The translations under genes were made by a program, and so were the position numbers. From contig NW_009799101.1 in NCBI RefSeq assembly GCF_000213175.1, positions 2,439,994 to 2,503,993 on the forward strand: a stretch of 64,000 nucleotides of DNA, given 5' to 3'. The notes under the pieces were generated by a model. That model was not told where the DNA came from, ran no database searches, and saw only the letters and a list, made by a program, of their open reading frames with translations. The DNA is from Neurospora tetrasperma FGSC 2508 (lineage: Eukaryota > Ascomycota > Sordariomycetes > Sordariales > Sordariaceae). Every line of letters starts with the position of its first letter. Within the stretch, counting starts at the first letter, position 1. Below, one piece after another: positions 22,681-34,920 of this stretch.

Positions 22681-24691
22681 GACTAAATCTACTTTCATTT
22701 ACTAGTAAAATGGCGGTGTGGGGAGGTACCCCCAGTTTCAGGTACGAATCAATGTCCATGTACGAATCAATGTCCCTGACTAGTGGCTCGCCCGCTAGTC
22801 TGACGGTCGATTTTGTAGACCTGACGAGTAGTGTAAAGCCGGACAATTCGAGATCCATGCGGCGCGAAGACAGCTCCACTGATCCCCAGCCCTCCAGTCT
22901 CTTTCCCAATCCCCGTTCTGTGAGTGCAGCTGTTACACTACTGGTCCATAGCAGATATGGGTGTTCATCCTACCTAGTCTAAAAGTCCAGATGAGCAAGC
23001 GATCGAGATCAAAGCAAGATATTGTGAGACTTACTTGCTACTAATATGTAACCATGTCAGCCGAGCATGGTGGGTCTCTGTTCTTCAATCTGAGGTCGGG
23101 TCGGGTGCCAGGGTGTCACTAAGGTAATTTTTAGTGCTGGTGTGTGACCGGTGGAGCATAGTTGCAACTCTCTGTCTTGGCTGCCCGCTGCGAAACAGCC
23201 GACGGATCCTTGGGCTGTTGGATGGACGACAACGGTGACGGGCAGTGGGAAATGGCGCCTTATCGTACGACGACACCAACCCCAACCCTAACCCGTCTGT
23301 GGTATGTACACTATCTTCCCTGGACCCCTCCGTCTCCTCCAACGATGAAACCCACGACGGGGTTCCTTCGGGGTCCTTCTTCCTGGGACAACATCGTGGG
23401 GCTGCCTGACCATGACATAACCAGGCAGCTCAACGACTACCCTGGACATCTGCATGGATTGGCAGCAGGGGAAAGGCCTGGAAGATGCCCGAGTTCTTGT
23501 TGCTATCTTGTTCATATGTCGGTGCTGGCGTTGCATGAGACTTGAGGAAGCCATTCGAACCCCCGAATCACGCCCGCAACCCGAAGCTAATCCACCCCGG
23601 CGGGCCACAAAGGTTCTCTTGTCCTGTCGTTCTCTTCCGAGATACGCGATAGCGCGACAAGGACGGCAATCACCTCATGCACCACGCATGCTGAAGCCGG
23701 TTGGCGGGAAGCATGATGTGCAAACGGAGGACTGAGGGACGGGAGGGGAGTTACACACTTAATGCCTTCCAGTCACACACCCTTCCCAGCTTCCCGTCCT
23801 TGCTTTACATATATGTACCGCGGCATGGCTTACTCCCGCCTGCACGCTTGACGTCCTCCCCGATAAGATTTTTTTTTTTTTTCAGATGTTTTTTTATTGA
23901 TCTGTATTTTGACCTCTTCTCTCGATTCTCGGTATATCGTCACTTGATGCCGCTGTCGCACCCTCAAACGCCCTTATGAACTTCCCGTGATACCTTCGGA
24001 AAGCCCTTTCTGGCACGGTACCGACTCTCAGTCACACTTACTTTACACGGGCATCGATTACACCGACCCCAAAAGCAGCCATCTGACAGCCCTTTTTGTT
24101 TTCCCTGACAGCTGCGCCTCGTGTCGAGTATCGAGTCCTGTTGGTGTTCGGGTCGGCTGTCGGCTTCAAGCTACGCCAACAAATATCCTGGGAGGAGTCA
24201 TACCTCACCTATCAGGGTGCGCACGTGGGACTAGACACTGCCGTCATACCGGTCAGCCCTCCCTTTTTATGCGCTCCTTTGCCGTTAGGTAGCCTCTTGC
24301 CCAACACAACCTCGACATCCAAGACACCAAACTCTTACGACAGTGACTTGCCGGCTTCCAGGCCGAGGGCGTCATTGCGACCAACGGAGAACGCGGCGGT
24401 GATCAGTGTTTGTCTGGTTCAGGCTTTGTAACCATACCTTAGCAACGTGTCACTCACCCTTACAAGATTTGTCTTTGGAGTTTGGACTGTGTTGCTTCCT
24501 GTTTTGCGCTTTCTCGGTGGCCGGCGCTGTTTCTTGGTTCAGCTCAACCGCGACATCACCCATTTCATCTGACGCCGACCTCTGGGAAAGTTTCGCCATC
24601 CCCCACGCAACGTCACCACATTCCTGACTACAGTTTCCACCCTGGACTTGTCCTGCATTGTTTCTCGTCACTCCAAGACAGCAAGTCTCTA
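22681..24691. other. Intergenic and 5' region of the CLC gene
   Basis: About 2 kb of normal GC content with no convincing gene. It contains an 18-bp tandem duplication at 22742-22777 (TACGAATCAATGTCC unit), a T14 run at 23869-23882, and increasingly pyrimidine-rich sequence from about 24,000, typical of a promoter and 5' leader for the chloride channel gene. Open frames here are short, overlap one another on both strands and carry no known domain. Confidence 0.6.
22742..22777. repeat. Two tandem copies of an 18-bp unit
   Basis: TACGAATCAATGTCCATG is followed directly by TACGAATCAATGTCCCTG, differing at one base. Confidence 0.9.
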
Positions 24692-27666
24692 ATGGCGGGG
24701 AGGAAACACGCGCCTCGGATGCGCGAGCTTCGCGATGGCCAAAACGATAGCAACCAGAACAGCCAGAACGACTCGGATGGTCTACTCTCGGCAGAACCTT
24801 CGCAACAGTCATATCTCTCGGTTCCAAGCTCACCCTCAAGCTATCGCCGCACACGAGCCAACGTAAACCAAGCTGGCGGTGCCCCTGATGAGCGCACTTC
24901 TCTACTGGGAACAACCCGTGCTTCGCGCATCCGCATAGCCAGCGCTCATGGCACGCCCAGGGCTCCCAACCTTTCTAGAAATCAGAGTTATGGCGGTAAG
25001 TTATCCCCGTCCTTTCGGGATGTTGATACATTTTTTTGACATTGGGGCTTTAGCAGGAGAAGGGACAGACACGGTACGAAGCAACCCACCGACTCGACAC
25101 CATAGCCGCGCAAACTCCTGGGGCCAGCGCCTGATACGCGCCCTTGCCGACCGCCAGGAGGAACCCGTCTCCGAACCCAAAGGGTCCGTCTTCCCTGATG
25201 ACCGCGTCTGGTATGACCAATTCACCTCGACCGACTGGGTTCACGATAGCATCGCCGACGCTCACCGTGTCAAGGCTCTCCGCAGCCGGAAGGACTTCTG
25301 GGGCCGTGTTTATATTCTGTTCGACGGTGCTCAGGGGTGGATACTCAGCGCTCTGGTCGGCTTTATTATTGCTGTTCTTGCCTACATCGTCGATGTCACA
25401 GAATCGACATTCTTCGACTTCAAGGATGGTTATTGTGCAAGGGGCTGGCTGATCAGTGAGAAGAGATGCTGTCCACATGGCCCTTGCACCGACTGGCGGG
25501 ACTGGGGTGAGGTCATGCATGGATGGCCGTTCGGAGAGCGCTGGACCGAGTTTGTCATCTACCTCGGCTTGGTGATTACTCTGGCCAGCGTATCTTGCTT
25601 GCTCACCCTGACTACCAAGACCGTCGTCCCCTCGGCATACCGGTTGTCGACACTGGATGAGAACCTGGCTGCTGCTCCAGTGTCTCCTGGAGGCAATGGG
25701 GATGATGGGGGCGACAGCCCCAATGGCAACGGTACTCCCAGCCGACGGGCATCCGTCGCTCCGCCCGCTGCTGCCCCTTCCATGATCTACTACTCGGCTG
25801 CTGGAAGCGGTGTTGCCGAGGTTCGCGTAATCCTTAGTGGCTTCGTCCTCCACGGATTCCTGGGTCTCAAAACCCTCATTATCAAGACTGTTGGCCTTGT
25901 TCTGAGCGTTGCGTCTGGTCTGAGTTTGGGCAAGGAAGGCCCATATGTCCACATTGCGACCTGCGTCGGCAACATTGCCTGCCGTCTCTTCAGCAAGTAT
26001 GATCGCAACGATGCCAAGCGCCGTGAGGTTCTCTCTGCCGCTGCCGCCGCTGGTGTGGCTGTTGCTTTTGGCGCCCCCTTGGGTGGTGTGCTCTTTGGAC
26101 TGGAAGAGGTAGCCTACTTCTTCCCTGCCAAAACACTCTTCAGGACCTTCTTCTGCTGCATCACGGCGGCCTTGACGCTCAAATTCCTCAATCCATATGG
26201 AACCCACAAGATCGTCATGTTTCAGGTGCGCTATCTGATCGACTGGGAGTACTTTGAGCTGGTTAGTTTTATCCTTGTCGGAGTTCTCGGTGGCGCGGCC
26301 GGTGCCCTCTTCATCAAGGCCTCTCGCAAGTGGGCGGTGACGTTCCGCAGAATTCCTATCATCAAGAAGCATCCTCTTCTGGAAGTTGTCCTGGTCGCCC
26401 TTGTCACCGGCCTGATCGGCTACTGGAACGGTCTTACCAAGTTGCCTGTTGCCAAGCTACTATATAACCTCGCGGCTCCATGCGATGACCGGGACAACAA
26501 CCTGGAAGATCTCGGCCTCTGTCCCGATTCCAAGGCCGATATACCACCCATCCTGTGGCACTTGCTCTGGGCTTTCCTCATCAAGGGTCTCCTAACCATC
26601 ATCACCTTCGGCATCAAAGTTCCCGCGGGCATCTATGTCCCGTCCATGGTAGTCGGCGGTCTCATGGGCCGGCTCATTGGGCACATGGTGCAATGGCTCG
26701 TCCTCGCCTTCCCAGATACGGCCATGTTCAGCAGCTGCAACAAAGTCTCTTCCGTCTCGTGCATCCAACCCGGCGTCTACGGCCTGATTGCCGCCGGCTC
26801 CACCATGTGCGGCGTGACCCGCCTGTCCGTCACGCTGGCCGTCATTCTGTTCGAGCTAACCGGCAGTTTGGATTATGTGCTCCCTTTTAGTTTGGCCATC
26901 CTGGTGGCCAAGTGGACGGCCGACGCGATCGAGCCGCTCAGCATTTATGACTTACTAACGGAAATGAACTCGTACCCGTTCCTCAACAACAAGCACAAAC
27001 CCGTGTTCACCTCCGAATTGATCGACATCGTTCCCCGTGTGCGACGCGAGCGCATCATCGACATCTCCAACTCGCCGCTTGTGCCGGCCACGTCGCTGCG
27101 CTCCAAGCTCGAATCGCTGCACAGGGCCGGCGAGCTGGACGGTGGTTTGCCGATTATCAGGAACGATATTCTGGTGGGCCTGATCCCAGCCCCGGATCTG
27201 GAGTATGCGTTGGATAACTTGCCGGATGAGAGCACGGCACTTTGTTTGATGGCGAATGTGCCAAGTATCGATGATAGTGATGACGAGGAGGGTGGGGGCA
27301 GGAGGGATCCGACGGATTTCACACCTTACATTGATCCGGTTAGTATTTCCTTTTCCTGCATGTTGGAAGAATATATTGGCAGATTATTACTGACGCATGG
27401 ACCCAAACACAGGCACCAGTAGCTTTGGATATCCGATCCCCTATGGACTTGGTCTACGAGCTTTTCGTGAAGTTGGGGCTAAGATACATCTGTATTTTAA
27501 GAGATGGCAAGTACGCTGGCATGGTAAGTTGATTTCCTCCCTCCCCTTCCTTTTCATTCCCCAGCAGTTGCTTCCGGATCTTCTAACATCTTCCCACGAA
27601 CAGACACATAAGAAGACCTTTGTCAAGTATATGCGCGAGTTGGAGGAGCAAGAGGGCAAAGAATGA
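24692..27666 (+). CDS. CLC-family chloride channel / Cl-,H+ exchanger
   Basis: Exons 24692-24995, 25054-27338, 27413-27523 and 27604-27666 give about 920 residues. Introns have donors GTAAGT, GTTAGT and GTAAGT; the first acceptor could also be the CAG three bases downstream. After a polar cytosolic N-terminus (about 180 residues) come the membrane helices and the CLC filter signatures: GSGVAEV (about 352), GKEGPYVHIA (about 394), GAPLGGVLFGLEEV (about 441) and GIKVPAGIYVPS (about 621). Two CBS-type regions fill the last 160 residues. The gating glutamate of GKEGP and the paired glutamates of GLEEV, equivalent to the proton glutamate of bacterial and vesicular CLCs, are both present, which favours a 2Cl-/H+ exchanger of the yeast Gef1 type in Golgi, endosome or vacuole membranes. 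It is the first gene beyond the RIP block. Confidence 0.93.
24996..25053 (+). other. Intron 1 of the CLC gene
   Basis: GTAAGT donor, a TTTGACATT branch-like site, and a TAG acceptor followed at once by CAG. Use of the second AG would only remove one codon. Confidence 0.85.
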
Positions 27667-28386
27667 ATTCTCTTTTAGGTTTTCGGACCAGATTTTGCTT
27701 GTCCAGACGACATCACGCATCTGTCTTTTTCATTTTGAAGCGGGGAAGCATTTATGGAGGAGAGTATGGAGGAGAGAGTGTGTGTGCAGAAGAAGAGATC
27801 TGGTAGCATTTATCTGTACATGGATTTTTCATTTGTCTATATTATTTGGCATGGCGCCCATACCGGCGTCTCACGGTGTTTTCTGGGGCGTCGAGGAGTT
27901 GACATTCGCATATTATATTTCTTTTTGGCATCTTATCATGGTCTAGAGATCACCCACTTTCGTTCTTAGATCTATAGAAGTTTTTAGCGTGGATCCATCT
28001 ACCATTCTTGGTCGCTTACAGGGTAACTTCATACGAACAGGAGCGGTCGATCGAACGTTAATCAGGAACAGATGACGCTCATGCCATCTCTTCCTAAGTG
28101 GTAATTGGTTACACACGTTCACCCCGTTTCCGGCTATATAATTTCAACAATCCGGGACTTTATTTACAATTTACACAATGACCATGGTCCAGTCTCTTTC
28201 CCAACGCTCGTTTTTGCGGTATGCCAAACCCTTTGCCCTCTAGGTGATACACCTCGCCACATCCAAACGCCCATCCATACATGGGATCAAAACATCCAAC
28301 CAACCTCCAGGGCTAATAGATAGCAGTCAAATCCAGCAAACCAATCTTCTACCTCCAAAACCAACATCCCCCCGGGCCAAGCAGGC
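27667..28386. other. Convergent 3' intergenic region
   Basis: This 720-bp interval separates the 3' ends of the CLC gene and the aminopeptidase gene. It holds only short open frames and presumably both 3' untranslated regions. Confidence 0.7.
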
Positions 28387-30096
28387 TTAATCAATAAAGA
28401 TCTTAGCTTCCAACCCCCCATACATCTCCAAGAACCCCTTGAACAGCCCAATAGCATGCTCCACATCCCAGCTCCCTCCCGTTTCCCTAATCGAATGCAT
28501 CGACAACTGCGGATTTCCCAAATCCAGCGTCCTGACACCCAGCTTAGCGCTAAGCATAGGCCCAATTGTGCTTCCACACGGACTATCATTCCTGACAACA
28601 AACACCTGCAACGGCACCTTGGCGCGCTTGGCCACCTCCTGCAGCAGCACGATGCCCGGTGAATTAGTCGCGTACCGCTGGTTGGCGTTGACCTTAATCA
28701 CCGTGCCCTTGTTCATCTCCGGTCTATGATTGGTCTCGTACTTGCCCGCGTAGTTGGGGTGTACCGAGTGGGCCATGTCGGCGGAGACCAGGAAGGAGGT
28801 GGCGAGGGTTTGCTCGAAGGCGGTTTCGGAAACGGGAGTGGTTTCGGTGGAGTCGGCGTTCAGGGAAGGGATGACGGAGAGGCGGCGGAGAATGGCGGGG
28901 AGGAGGTTGGAGTCGGCGCCGTGGGCGCTGAGAGAGCCGATCTCTTCGTGGTCGAAGCAGGAGACTAGGCGGATGGAGGGGTCGTTTTCCAACGAGGAGT
29001 TGGAGGAGACGGAGTTGATCAGGCCCATGACGGAGCAGTACGTCATGTTGAGATTGTCGAGGCGGGCCGAGAAGATGAACTCGTCATTCAGACCGCCGAG
29101 GCAAGAGGGCTGTGTGTCGTACAAGATCAGCTCAAAATCGACAATATCCGAGGCGGACGAGATGCCGGCGGCGGAGGCGACGACGGAGAGGAACTGCGAA
29201 TGGTGGCGGTCCGTCATGGCCTTAAGAGGCTGGAAGTCGGCATCGGCCTCGGCGTTCTCCTCGGGAGCAGCAGCAGCTTCGGCGGCGGGCTTGTTGAGCT
29301 CTTTCTCCACCAGACCGAGAATGGGAAGCAGCTCATCCTCCTTGTTAGGGTCAAAATTGGATTGGCGATGCAAGTGGATCGCCAGAGTGGGAACACGCAG
29401 AATAGGCTTGTCGACCTTGACCAGCTTCTGGATAAAGATGCCGTCGCCATCCTTGACGAGCACGCGGCCGGCGACGCTGAGGTCGCGGTCGAACCAGGTG
29501 TGCCAGATACCGCCGCCGTAGAGCTCAACGCCAACCTGGAGGAAACCATGGGCGTTCCTCTTGCTGGCGGGTTTGACGCGTAGGCAGGGCGAGTCGGTAT
29601 GAGCGCCGATCATGCCGATGGGGTTGCCGGGCTTCCACTTGCCGCCGACGGCGAAGGCGACAATAGAGGAGCCGTTGCGCGTCAGATAGTACTTGCTGCC
29701 CGGCTGGACGACCGAGGCCCAGTTATCGCGCTCGCGAATGAGCTTGAAGCCGGCCTTCTCAAACAGGGCGGCAGAAGTGGCTACGGCATGGTAGGCTGCA
29801 GAGAGTGTGGGGAGTTCACGCCGGTCAGCTCACGAGCTCGTGATGTCGAACTTTTAATCAACGACAACTGTACTGGAAACGAATTGGAACATACGAGTGG
29901 GAGAGGCATTGACAAAGTCGAGAAAGCCGTAGGCGGACTTGGGAGGGGCCATCCTTGCAGCAGTAGATGAGAAGTGGCAGCGCACCACGTGGAAAGGAAC
30001 GGAGGAAGCTGTGTTACTGTTGGGTCTAAGACTGAAGCTATGGATGGCAGCCGAAAAGAGACGCGGTGATGGTGATACTCGAGGGGTGGCGAGCAT
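28387..30096 (-). CDS. Aspartyl aminopeptidase, peptidase family M18
   Basis: Exon 1 runs from 30096 (or 29952) to 29895, the intron is 29796-29894 (GTATGT donor, CTGCAG acceptor), and exon 2 is 29795-28387. The core protein from the ATG at 29952 has 488 residues, close to the usual 450-500 of the family. Zinc-ligand and catalytic motifs are intact: GAHTDSP (about 83), SARLDNL (about 262), DHEEIGS (about 301), DMAHSVHPNY, NQRYATN, RNDSPCGSTIGP and LSMHSIRE near the C-terminus. M18 enzymes are dodecameric zinc peptidases that remove N-terminal Asp/Glu in the cytosol or vacuole. An alanine/glutamate-rich loop (about 187-206) is an insertion. The upstream in-frame ATG at 30096 would add 48 residues rich in Arg, Ser and Ala without acidic residues, like a mitochondrial presequence. 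Confidence 0.95.
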
Positions 30097-32541
30097 TGAG
30101 GAGCTTGTCGCTGTGTGAGAAAATAGGATATCGAGATCTCGTATGTCGTGACGGACCTACGCCAATGAGGGGGTAGGTAGGTACTTTTTGGTTTTTGGTT
30201 TTTGATTGACGACGGGACGTCGGATCCTAGGATAGGATAGGCGGGGTAGCTGTCATTCACCTAAGTAGGAAGGTACTAACATTCTCCAAGTTCTTTTGTA
30301 GCTTAAATGTTAGTCAGGCAAAGCGGCGGGAAGGTCCCGTCGGTTGCGGGGAGCCCGGGGTTAAAGGCGGCCATGGTTCATGGATGATGGATGATGGATG
30401 GGTTCATCTCCGCAACGACATCGTGAAGCTTGACAGCAACCTACGAACGGGACGTCCGTATCGCTTCTCGCATTGCGCATTGTCTGTTCGTAGGTATTAG
30501 TGACGAGAGTCAATATATATCTCGTCACCAGGATAACCTCAAAACTCTCGTCTCTTACCAGTATCCGGTAGATTGAATATGGTGTCACTTGAGATACCCA
30601 TGTCGAGGTTTAACCCTGATCTGCCTGTTACCCAATCCGATGCGATGCATCACTTTGGCACCTTCAACCCTCCAGATGCCTCCTATTACTTGAGGGGTTA
30701 CCCGGCCGCATAGATGCTCAGACGATGCAGACATCATGCCTCAATCACAACCTGGTGCCGGCAGGCAAGACAACTTGTCCTTTCTAGCGGGATTCGCCGG
30801 TGTTGCACCACAGCTGTCGTAACCTCCCCAGAGATGTGTAGTGTACATCTCTGCAGGCATTTGCTTTGTTAGCGTGGTGGGATTGCAAGTGGCGATGACT
30901 TTGTTGATCCTACAGAATATGATTGGTATGCCCGCCGCCAACCAGTCAAATTCTGTGGGGTGGTGGTACCGCACTATCAGAGTAAACGCCGGCAGAGGTG
31001 TACCTCCTCTTTTCCTCTTCAGTCCATGTTAGTGGTTCACGGCTATTGGTCTATCTTGTGTGCGAAGCAGCAGAGGTGGAATGGCGAGACCATTCACATT
31101 TCACCATGATTTCAGTTCGCTTTGTTTGAAACGCTCTTTGCTGGATCCATTCGGCAGTGGCCCCCTAATCTGGGGTGGACAAAACAATCAGACAATGCTC
31201 GACCTCATCAACCAGGGGCAATTGGGAAATCGCTTTCGCCCCCCATTTGAGATGAGACATGGCTGTTTTCCTTAGGGTGTTGACTTGCATTACCTACCTC
31301 AAAAACGGGCCTTTTCTTTTGCTTTTGTCTCGTCTTGCCTTGCCCAACTTTTACCTTGCTGAATGATGCTCATCTCTCAGTGGCTCATGCACCTGCTCGG
31401 GCACAATCATTCGAGCGGCCTGGGACAGGGCAGCCTTAAGCACTAGAGCCAGAAAGACGAAAGACGAAAGATGAAATATGAACCCTAATTGCTGTCCAAA
31501 AAGATCGACCGTGGGTGAAAAGAGCTAGATTGTGTTGCCTTGGACCTGACAGACCTGCCCAATGAGCGAGGTTGGGGGCCAAGAGGCGAGGGGCCCTGCC
31601 TCCCTGGGCCAACAGGTGAAGCGTCCAGGACTCCCAGCTCCCTTTTGGGGCTAATTTAAAAGAGACGTCGTCCGAGAAAAAGAAAAGTAAGCACAGAGGA
31701 GGGGAACCAGAACAGGACGGTGATTCAGATGGGGAACTACTGGAAGATCAAAATCGGAAAACCTAGCTGGGGTGCAAAAGGGCAGTCATCCTCAAGCGAC
31801 AGAGGGCTCGCGATTCACAGTCTGCGAAAGGGCGACGACCTGGTGAGGATGACACGGATGACTCCCGTCGCTATAAACCCCGAACGGGCCGTTTGTCGTT
31901 TATCAGAACCAACCCCACGACAGCCGGTCGAATACTGTACTAGCTATTGAATATATCAATTAGTCCTGAATCATTTTGTTATCAACCGGTCTGTCGTACA
32001 CCGCTCTCTACTGATAACCTCTATAGCTTGAACACTCAATGACATCGCAGCCCTGGGAGATGATATTTGTTGTTCTGTCGAATATGAATTGTCGACGGGT
32101 TGCGACGGGCATACAGGTACGTACCGCTGCCACGACGATCGGTTGGCATAGCACGGAGACCAATCAAATCCCAGCAAGGTTGCAAGAGGCCCCAACACTA
32201 CACGTTAAATACTAGGTAGTAAGTACAGTGCTGGTACTACACCCCGCGGCCGTCAAACCCACTGCATCAGAACCTGAATTCCTACCTATGGCGCACTGTG
32301 TACGTTTCTCCGCCCCTTTTCGCTTCGTTCGTTCCCAGTCCCCCCATGCACTCATCACACATCCCATCCATCCTTCACCCCCCAACAAGGTCGGACTAGA
32401 AGACTTCGTCAAGCTCATTTCGAGCAACATAATACAGCAGCCAGCTGCTATGAAACAGCTTTTACTCTCGCGTTCTGTCTGGTCTGATCCCAGCTGACAT
32501 CACTTCCACGCTACGACGTTTGGCAACCCGACAAGCAAGAT

Positions 32542-33138
32542 TTGAAGGCAGTATGCTCATTGTCTACTCGGGCACGTTTGTCGGTGAATCAAGGCCGTAA
32601 CCACTTCACCGAGTCTCGAGGCTATCAATGCCAAAGCCAGCCAGCCACCATGTTACCGTCAGAAGACATCCAAAAGGAAGCTTGGATGGTACAAGGTGGG
32701 TTACACCAAGTTCATGTTCTAAGTCTTGGGCACATTATATTGGTTTGGCAAGGACATGATGAGGACACCACACGAGAGACGAGGGCCCCGTGGCAGGAAA
32801 CTCTGGAATGGCAAACCTACACGTGGATTTCCCGTTGCTGTACAGAGCTCACGGAGACACGCATCGACACACAAATCAAATATCAAAAGGCCCTTCCTGT
32901 TATGCTGATCCGAGGTCGCCAATCTCATTTCCACAGTCGATCAGTATTCCCTGCCAGGGACCAGGTCAATGACCATCAAATCCGGCAGCAACCTTCCTAT
33001 CGACGGAAAGTCCCAGTGTCAGCCTGCCCAGGGTTTTTCAGGGCGAATGATCACAGACTCCGGACAGTGAAATCAGGGTTTGGGTGTTACGTGCATAGGA
33101 GATCCTTGCGTGCACCTTTACCACTGTCGACACCATAA
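32542..33138 (+). CDS. Doubtful orphan ORF, 198 codons
   Basis: An open frame beginning MKAVCSLSTRARLSVNQGRN in a gene-poor region. No signal peptide, membrane helix, repeat or family motif is apparent, and its amino-acid mix is unremarkable. It could be chance in GC-rich DNA. It is listed only because it is the longest frame between the aminopeptidase and Med15 leader regions. Confidence 0.12.
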   Translation: MKAVCSLSTRARLSVNQGRNHFTESRGYQCQSQPATMLPSEDIQKEAWMVQGGLHQVHVLSLGHIILVWQGHDEDTTRETRAPWQETLEWQTYTWISRCCTELTETRIDTQIKYQKALPVMLIRGRQSHFHSRSVFPARDQVNDHQIRQQPSYRRKVPVSACPGFFRANDHRLRTVKSGFGCYVHRRSLRAPLPLSTP

Positions 33139-34885
33139 GGCACACAGTACAATGACCAGAAAGAGAAATGCTAATGACGGCTGAATTCAAAGCATTTTCA
33201 ACCACAGCCGTGTTTCGTCCAACTATGCTGATCAATATGGCAAACCATTCAGCGCAAGTGGTTTTCCAGTCTCGATACTCATCACCCGGAAGCTTGTGAT
33301 GACCCTGGACCAACGGTACAAAGGCTTCCCGGTACTTGTGCCTCCGTTCGAGGTTGAAGGTCCCGGATTTCGCAGATGGTGGCACCCTTAGGGACCCAAT
33401 CGCCAGCATCCCTCTGCCGCACTTTTAGATCTCTTCTTCCTGGTTCCTTGACCGCTGCAGAGTATTTCTGAAAAAAGAAGAAAGGCCGAGTGAAATCGGT
33501 CCTGCCTGCTAACGTGCAATTCAAGAGACAATGGGGAACGGAGGACATCTTGATTGTGACCCAAGACGTAGCCGCGAACCGTAACACCGACAGCACCTAA
33601 GTTGCAGGGTCCTGAGTCGGCAGGCCATGGCCCCAAGTTCTTAACAGGGTTAACTTGACCCGCTCTTGCCATTCTTGGGAAGCCTTATAGTGGTTGCTAT
33701 CAGGCTTTACGCGGGAGAGAGACCTCGAGGTACCATGAACTGCAAAGCCCATCATTATCAGAACATCAAATGCAATCATCCCCGCAACGCCGCAATTTTC
33801 GACCTACAGAGGGCATTCTCTTGTCATTAGGCATTCATTCTGCGCTCGCCTAAAAAGGTCTAGCAGCGGCACCTAAAGTAGCGTGCTTGTACCTCAAACC
33901 CCGACTCTCAAGTCTTCGATTCCCGGTAAGTATTTGTCAGTCCAGTGTTATGCAAAGCTGATGCCGGTGCGATGGATACAGTTAGCCCAAAGCGGGAGTG
34001 CGAAAAAGATGAAAGTAGGACAGAGTTCACTGATAGGTAGGCGAAAGATATTTGTAAACTAACTCTCAACGTTTCAATGTACGAAGAAGAAGATGAAGAA
34101 TTCGGTTGGTGACAATGGTCAAGGTACACCTGTACACTACGGTCTACGACACAGGTATTTGACTAGGTTCTAGGCTGTTAGTCCCAGAAGCTAGTCATGG
34201 CCTTGAGTGATTCGCTGAAAACAAGCCATCCAAAACGGTACGAACGGCCCCAGGTCCTCCCAAGAAATCTGTTCCAAAAACAAAAAAAAAAAAACAATTC
34301 TGAAAACAAAGGCTCCGAGATCCCTACGGAAGGAAACGTCGGCGATCATACATCTCATGATCTCCTGCACACCCAAGCGGGATGAACACTTCGGCCCAAG
34401 CCCCAGCGCCCAGGGGCATCAACCGAACCAAACCTTTGGCATCGCTGTTGCATTCCACGCATCCAGCTGCGATCTACCCATGACCTAGGTCTACACTGCA
34501 GTGGATTAAACGTCACCTTGGAGTTGCGATGAAAAGTACCATTTTCGAAGAGCCTACATGAGATGTTGGGGAGGAAGCTTGCACCCCCGGATACATATGT
34601 CACGCAGATCATGTTACCTCGACATATTGGGAAATTGAGGTTCGCTTTGACTAGTGTGATCTGTGATCGCTCGGGAATCAAACGGGTGGGTGGGCGAGAT
34701 ATGTAAGCGAGTCAACAAAAGTGTAAAAGGGTCAGCCTGAGGGTGCCATGAACGACGACATGGCTGTAGGCCATAGCTTGATAACGGGCAGAAATATGAA
34801 TCAATTGAAGATCTTGACGATGAGTTAGAGTTAGGATCTCGGGCCAACCTCTACTTACAAACAAGAGATTAACGACAACTTGAAG

Positions 34886-34920
34886 AAAAAAATAAAAAAA
34901 TAAAAAAATAAAAAAATAAA
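34886..34920. repeat. (A7T)4 microsatellite
   Basis: Four blocks of AAAAAAAT in a row followed by AAA. Confidence 0.9.

Noticed and set aside
23278-23300. CCAACCCTAACCC telomere-like sequence
   Set aside because: There is only one and a half units; no array is present, so chance is sufficient.
25050-26372. 440-codon minus-strand frame
   Set aside because: It lies opposite the well-supported CLC gene, has no domain, and results from codon bias on the coding strand.
28754-29521. 255-codon plus-strand frame
   Set aside because: It is antisense to the aminopeptidase exon 2, whose motifs are intact on the other strand.
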